A stretch of DNA of 7,320 nt, taken from Candidatus Margulisiibacteriota bacterium (lineage in GTDB: Bacteria; Margulisbacteria; WOR-1; XYC2-FULL-46-14; JAHJBW01). Made by a program: the position numbers and the translations under genes. Positions 5,270 through 7,320 of this stretch are shown in pieces (position 1 is the first letter of the stretch; each line of letters begins with the position of its first letter). The notes beneath the pieces are model-generated. The model made no database searches, was not told where the DNA came from, and saw only the letters and a program-made list of their open reading frames with translations. The stretch covers positions 1 through 7,320 of the forward strand of contig JAHJBW010000077.1 in the NCBI GenBank assembly GCA_018813405.1, in the 5' to 3' direction.

Positions 5270-6188
5270 ATCCCAAAAAGAACTCTAAAATGCCGGCCGC
5301 GCCGTACATCTTGTTGGCCCCCTGCTGCCAGACTATCGATTGCGGCCCTTCAATGACATCGTCGGTTATCTCAAGCCCGCGGTGGGCAGGAAGGCAATGC
5401 ATGACGCTGGCTCCCGCATTTGCCAGCTTTAAAAGATCGGCATTGATCTGGTATCCCTGAAAAGCCTTCATGCGCGCGTCTTTTTCAGCCTCGTCCCCCA
5501 TGCTGACCCAGACATCGGTGTAAAAGACGTCCGTGCCCGGCGCGGCCTCCTGCGGATGATCGTAAAGATTGAGCTTGGCTCCTGTTTTTTTTGCAATTTC
5601 TCGGGCCTTTTCAAGCGTAGCTTCGTCGGGCTTGTAGCCGGGCGGGCAGGCGGCGTTCATGTTCATGCCCACCATGGCGCATCCCACATAAAGCGAGTTG
5701 CACATATTATCGCCGTCGCCTATATAGGTCATGGTCAGGCCTTTTAACTTTTTCCTGACCTCAAGGACCGTGTAAAGGTCGCAGACGACCTGCGTGGGGT
5801 GTTCCATATCGCTTAATCCGTTAATGATGGGCATGCCGGCATATTGGGCCAGGTCCACCACGTCCTGATGTCCAAAGACCCTGGCCACCAGTCCGTCAAG
5901 ATAACTGCCCAGTATCCTGGCAGTGTCTTTGATGGGCTCTCCCCTTTTAAGCTGCATTTCGCTCGAGGGCAGGTAGATGGCAGACCCTCCCAGCCTGTCG
6001 GTAGCCGCTTCAAAACTGGTCCTAGTGCGGGTGGAGGGCTTTTCGAACAGCAGGCCAACCACCTTATTTTGCAGGACCTTCAAGCCTTTCCTTTTTTCTA
6101 TTTCACCTTTTCTGCTTTTGATGATGCCAAATATCTTGTTAAGCTCGTCTGCGGAAATGTCCTGCATTTTAAGGAACGATCTTGCCAT
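5268..6188 (-). CDS. arcB: Ornithine carbamoyltransferase (catabolic by context)
   Basis: A 306-residue carbamoyltransferase. In this operon it should run as citrulline phosphorolysis to ornithine and carbamoyl phosphate. The carbamoyl phosphate loop is FEKPSTRTRTSFE (48-60, STRTR at 52-56). HPTQVVCDL (130-138) and GDGDNMCNSL (157-166) follow. The ornithine-binding segment is TDVWVSMGDE (224-233), with D225 and the SMG loop at 229-231, and HCLPAHRG (264-271) holds the ornithine-closing cysteine C265. Aspartate carbamoyltransferase lacks the SMG and HCLP motifs. The ATG at 6188 is chosen over an in-frame upstream ATG at 6215 because MARSFLKMQDIS is the usual N-terminus and a GGGAGG sequence lies just ahead. 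Sequence alone does not separate catabolic ArcB from biosynthetic ArgF; the catabolic call comes from arcA and arcC downstream. Confidence 0.93.
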   Translation of the reverse strand: MARSFLKMQDISADELNKIFGIIKSRKGEIEKRKGLKVLQNKVVGLLFEKPSTRTRTSFEAATDRLGGSAIYLPSSEMQLKRGEPIKDTARILGSYLDGLVARVFGHQDVVDLAQYAGMPIINGLSDMEHPTQVVCDLYTVLEVRKKLKGLTMTYIGDGDNMCNSLYVGCAMVGMNMNAACPPGYKPDEATLEKAREIAKKTGAKLNLYDHPQEAAPGTDVFYTDVWVSMGDEAEKDARMKAFQGYQINADLLKLANAGASVMHCLPAHRGLEITDDVIEGPQSIVWQQGANKMYGAAGILEFFLG

Positions 6189-6189
6189 T

Positions 6190-7320
6190 TTATTGCCTCC
6201 CTTTAATGTTTGCAAAATAGGCCCATGAAAAGATAATGAGCGCGAACACGATAAGGACCATTATATCAAAAGGCATGAAGATCAGGTGGCGATATCCCAG
6301 ATAGGAAAATATTGTAAGCCCGATCATATAAACCGGTATCCAGGCATTGCGGGAGAATTCAAAGTTATTGCGGCGTACAAAAAGGAAAGCCGGATATCCA
6401 AGAAAAAGCAAGATGGTCCCCACCAGTGTCCAGGGCCAGGTCGCCCAGTAGATGAGCAGGGTGGCAAAGACAAAGCCGGCAGCTGTGGTCAGGACAGGGA
6501 ACGGGAGTTTAAAGGGACGGTTAACTTCTGGCCGTGTTTTTCTTAGGATCGGGACAGACAGGGCCGCCGCCGCGTAAGGTAAAATTGCCGCGACCGAGGC
6601 CATCAAAGCCACCGAAGGAAATTGTCTTACCGAAAGCATGACCGCAGTGGTTAGCACCGAAGTAAAGATAAGGGCCACAGCAGGAGTACCGAACTTGTTT
6701 ATCTTTGACATGACAGGCATAAAAAGTTTGTCTTCGGCCATGGCATAGGGAAGCCGCGCCTGCAAAAGAACCCAGTCGCCTCCCGCTCCGCCGGTGGCAA
6801 TAAGCCCGCCCAGTGTGGCTATAGCCGCCAGCCACAGCAGGCCAAGCGCACCTGAAACCTGCGCCAGGGGTGATCCCATGTTCTCAAGCCCTTTCCAGTT
6901 GCCCACCGCAAGGCCCAGCTTTTCCCAGCCCGATCCCACCATGGCCACAAAGACAAAGGCTACAAAAACATAGACCACAATGGTTATTAGCATGGTCAAT
7001 ATCATGGCCAGAGGCACATTGCGCTCAGGGTCCTTTACTTCACCGGTGGGAAGGATGATGGCTTCAAAACCGGTGAAGGACCAAAAGAACAGGGTAACGG
7101 CAATGGTGATACCTGACAGACCGTACGGCGCCAGCGGCAAAAGTCCTTCTGGTCTGTGGAATACCAGACCAAAGGCCAGGCCAATTATGCCAAAGACCAA
7201 AAGCGCCAACAGTTTGGCAATGGTAGTGACTACGGCATAGATTCCACCCCATTTTACGCCAAAGACATTTATGATGGTAAAAAGCCAGAGAAAGGCCACG
7301 GCGATCAGGGTGCCTGTCCA
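6190..7320 (-). CDS. APC-superfamily amino acid permease, probable arginine/ornithine exchanger (5' end off window)
   Basis: An integral membrane transporter; 376 C-terminal residues are visible and the frame is open to the window edge, so the true start and roughly the first three helices are missing. The APC signature around discontinuous helix 6, FFWSFTGFEAIILPTGEVKD followed by PERN, is clear. The helix 8 region continues into the loop ATGGAGGDWVLLQARLPYAM, then NKFGTPAVAL before helix 9. About eleven hydrophobic segments can be counted. Four follow helix 10, which would give about 14 helices in total rather than the usual 12. The protein ends in a short basic tail, NIKGRQ. Its position as first visible gene of an ADI operon suggests import of arginine against ornithine, the role of ArcD, but that ArcD belongs to another group in many bacteria and the substrate cannot be read from sequence. 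The gene ends one base before arcB, so they should be co-transcribed. Confidence 0.85.
   Translation of the reverse strand, partial: WTGTLIAVAFLWLFTIINVFGVKWGGIYAVVTTIAKLLALLVFGIIGLAFGLVFHRPEGLLPLAPYGLSGITIAVTLFFWSFTGFEAIILPTGEVKDPERNVPLAMILTMLITIVVYVFVAFVFVAMVGSGWEKLGLAVGNWKGLENMGSPLAQVSGALGLLWLAAIATLGGLIATGGAGGDWVLLQARLPYAMAEDKLFMPVMSKINKFGTPAVALIFTSVLTTAVMLSVRQFPSVALMASVAAILPYAAAALSVPILRKTRPEVNRPFKLPFPVLTTAAGFVFATLLIYWATWPWTLVGTILLFLGYPAFLFVRRNNFEFSRNAWIPVYMIGLTIFSYLGYRHLIFMPFDIMVLIVFALIIFSWAYFANIKGRQ
6195..6201 (-). promoter_or_regulatory. Ribosome binding site of arcB
   Basis: GGGAGGC on the minus strand ends six bases before the arcB ATG at 6188. It lies inside the last codons of the permease gene, whose stop (6192-6190) is one base from the arcB start. 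It decides between the two in-frame arcB start candidates. Confidence 0.85.

Noticed and set aside
4981..5460. 159-codon + strand frame across the arcA-arcB junction
   Set aside because: It is a low-complexity Ser-rich antisense shadow of two well-supported genes.
6189..6215. Upstream ATG start for ornithine carbamoyltransferase
   Set aside because: It would add nine residues overlapping the permease end and lacks a ribosome site as good as GGGAGG ahead of the ATG at 6188.
1..7320. Signs of a mobile element, defence system, CRISPR or phage
   Set aside because: No transposase, integrase, terminal repeats, repeat-spacer pattern or defence domain was seen; all large frames are housekeeping or catabolic enzymes.

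Overview
The window holds two tightly packed metabolic operons that converge tail to tail, plus the 5' part of a divergent metal-sensor gene. Almost every base is assigned. The longest stretch without a protein gene (222-377) carries promoters, an operator-like palindrome and a TPP riboswitch. The gene set suggests an anaerobic bacterium: a radical-SAM ThiH instead of the oxygen-using glycine oxidase ThiO, a complete arginine deiminase (ADI) fermentation route, and strong AGGAGG-type ribosome binding sites. A Clostridia-like Firmicute or an anaerobic candidate phylum would fit, but the lineage cannot be fixed from this sequence alone.

Left end (1-290): a CsoR/DUF156 copper-type repressor gene runs leftward off the window. 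A CsoR-box-like palindrome covers its start codon. Its presumed promoter and the rightward thi promoter share the same -35 DNA on opposite strands.

Thiazole operon (about 290-3042, + strand): a sigma-70-type promoter places the transcription start at the edge of a TPP riboswitch aptamer, followed by thiF-thiS-thiG-thiH. ThiF adenylates the C-terminus of the sulfur carrier ThiS, which then becomes a thiocarboxylate. ThiH cleaves tyrosine to dehydroglycine. ThiG condenses dehydroglycine, the ThiS sulfur and deoxyxylulose 5-phosphate into the thiazole phosphate of thiamin. The Shine-Dalgarno (SD) sequence of thiF lies inside the aptamer, so TPP binding should block translation directly. Between thiS and thiG lies a 75-base spacer with an imperfect stem-loop and an overlapping 27-codon reading frame. 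thiG has no recognisable SD. This is the least explained part of the window.

Arginine operon (7320-3035, - strand, 5' end off the window): an APC-family amino acid permease, ornithine carbamoyltransferase, arginine deiminase and carbamate kinase, separated by 1, 9 and 1 bases. Together they would import arginine, convert it to citrulline plus ammonia, split citrulline by phosphorolysis to ornithine and carbamoyl phosphate, and make ATP from the carbamoyl phosphate. The last gene overlaps the end of thiH by 8 bases, and no terminator is visible between the operons.

I found no tRNA, rRNA, CRISPR array, insertion sequence or phage gene. Most of the content belongs to well-known families. The candidates for something undescribed are the thiS-thiG spacer, the direct SD capture by the aptamer, and the unusual arginine deiminase.
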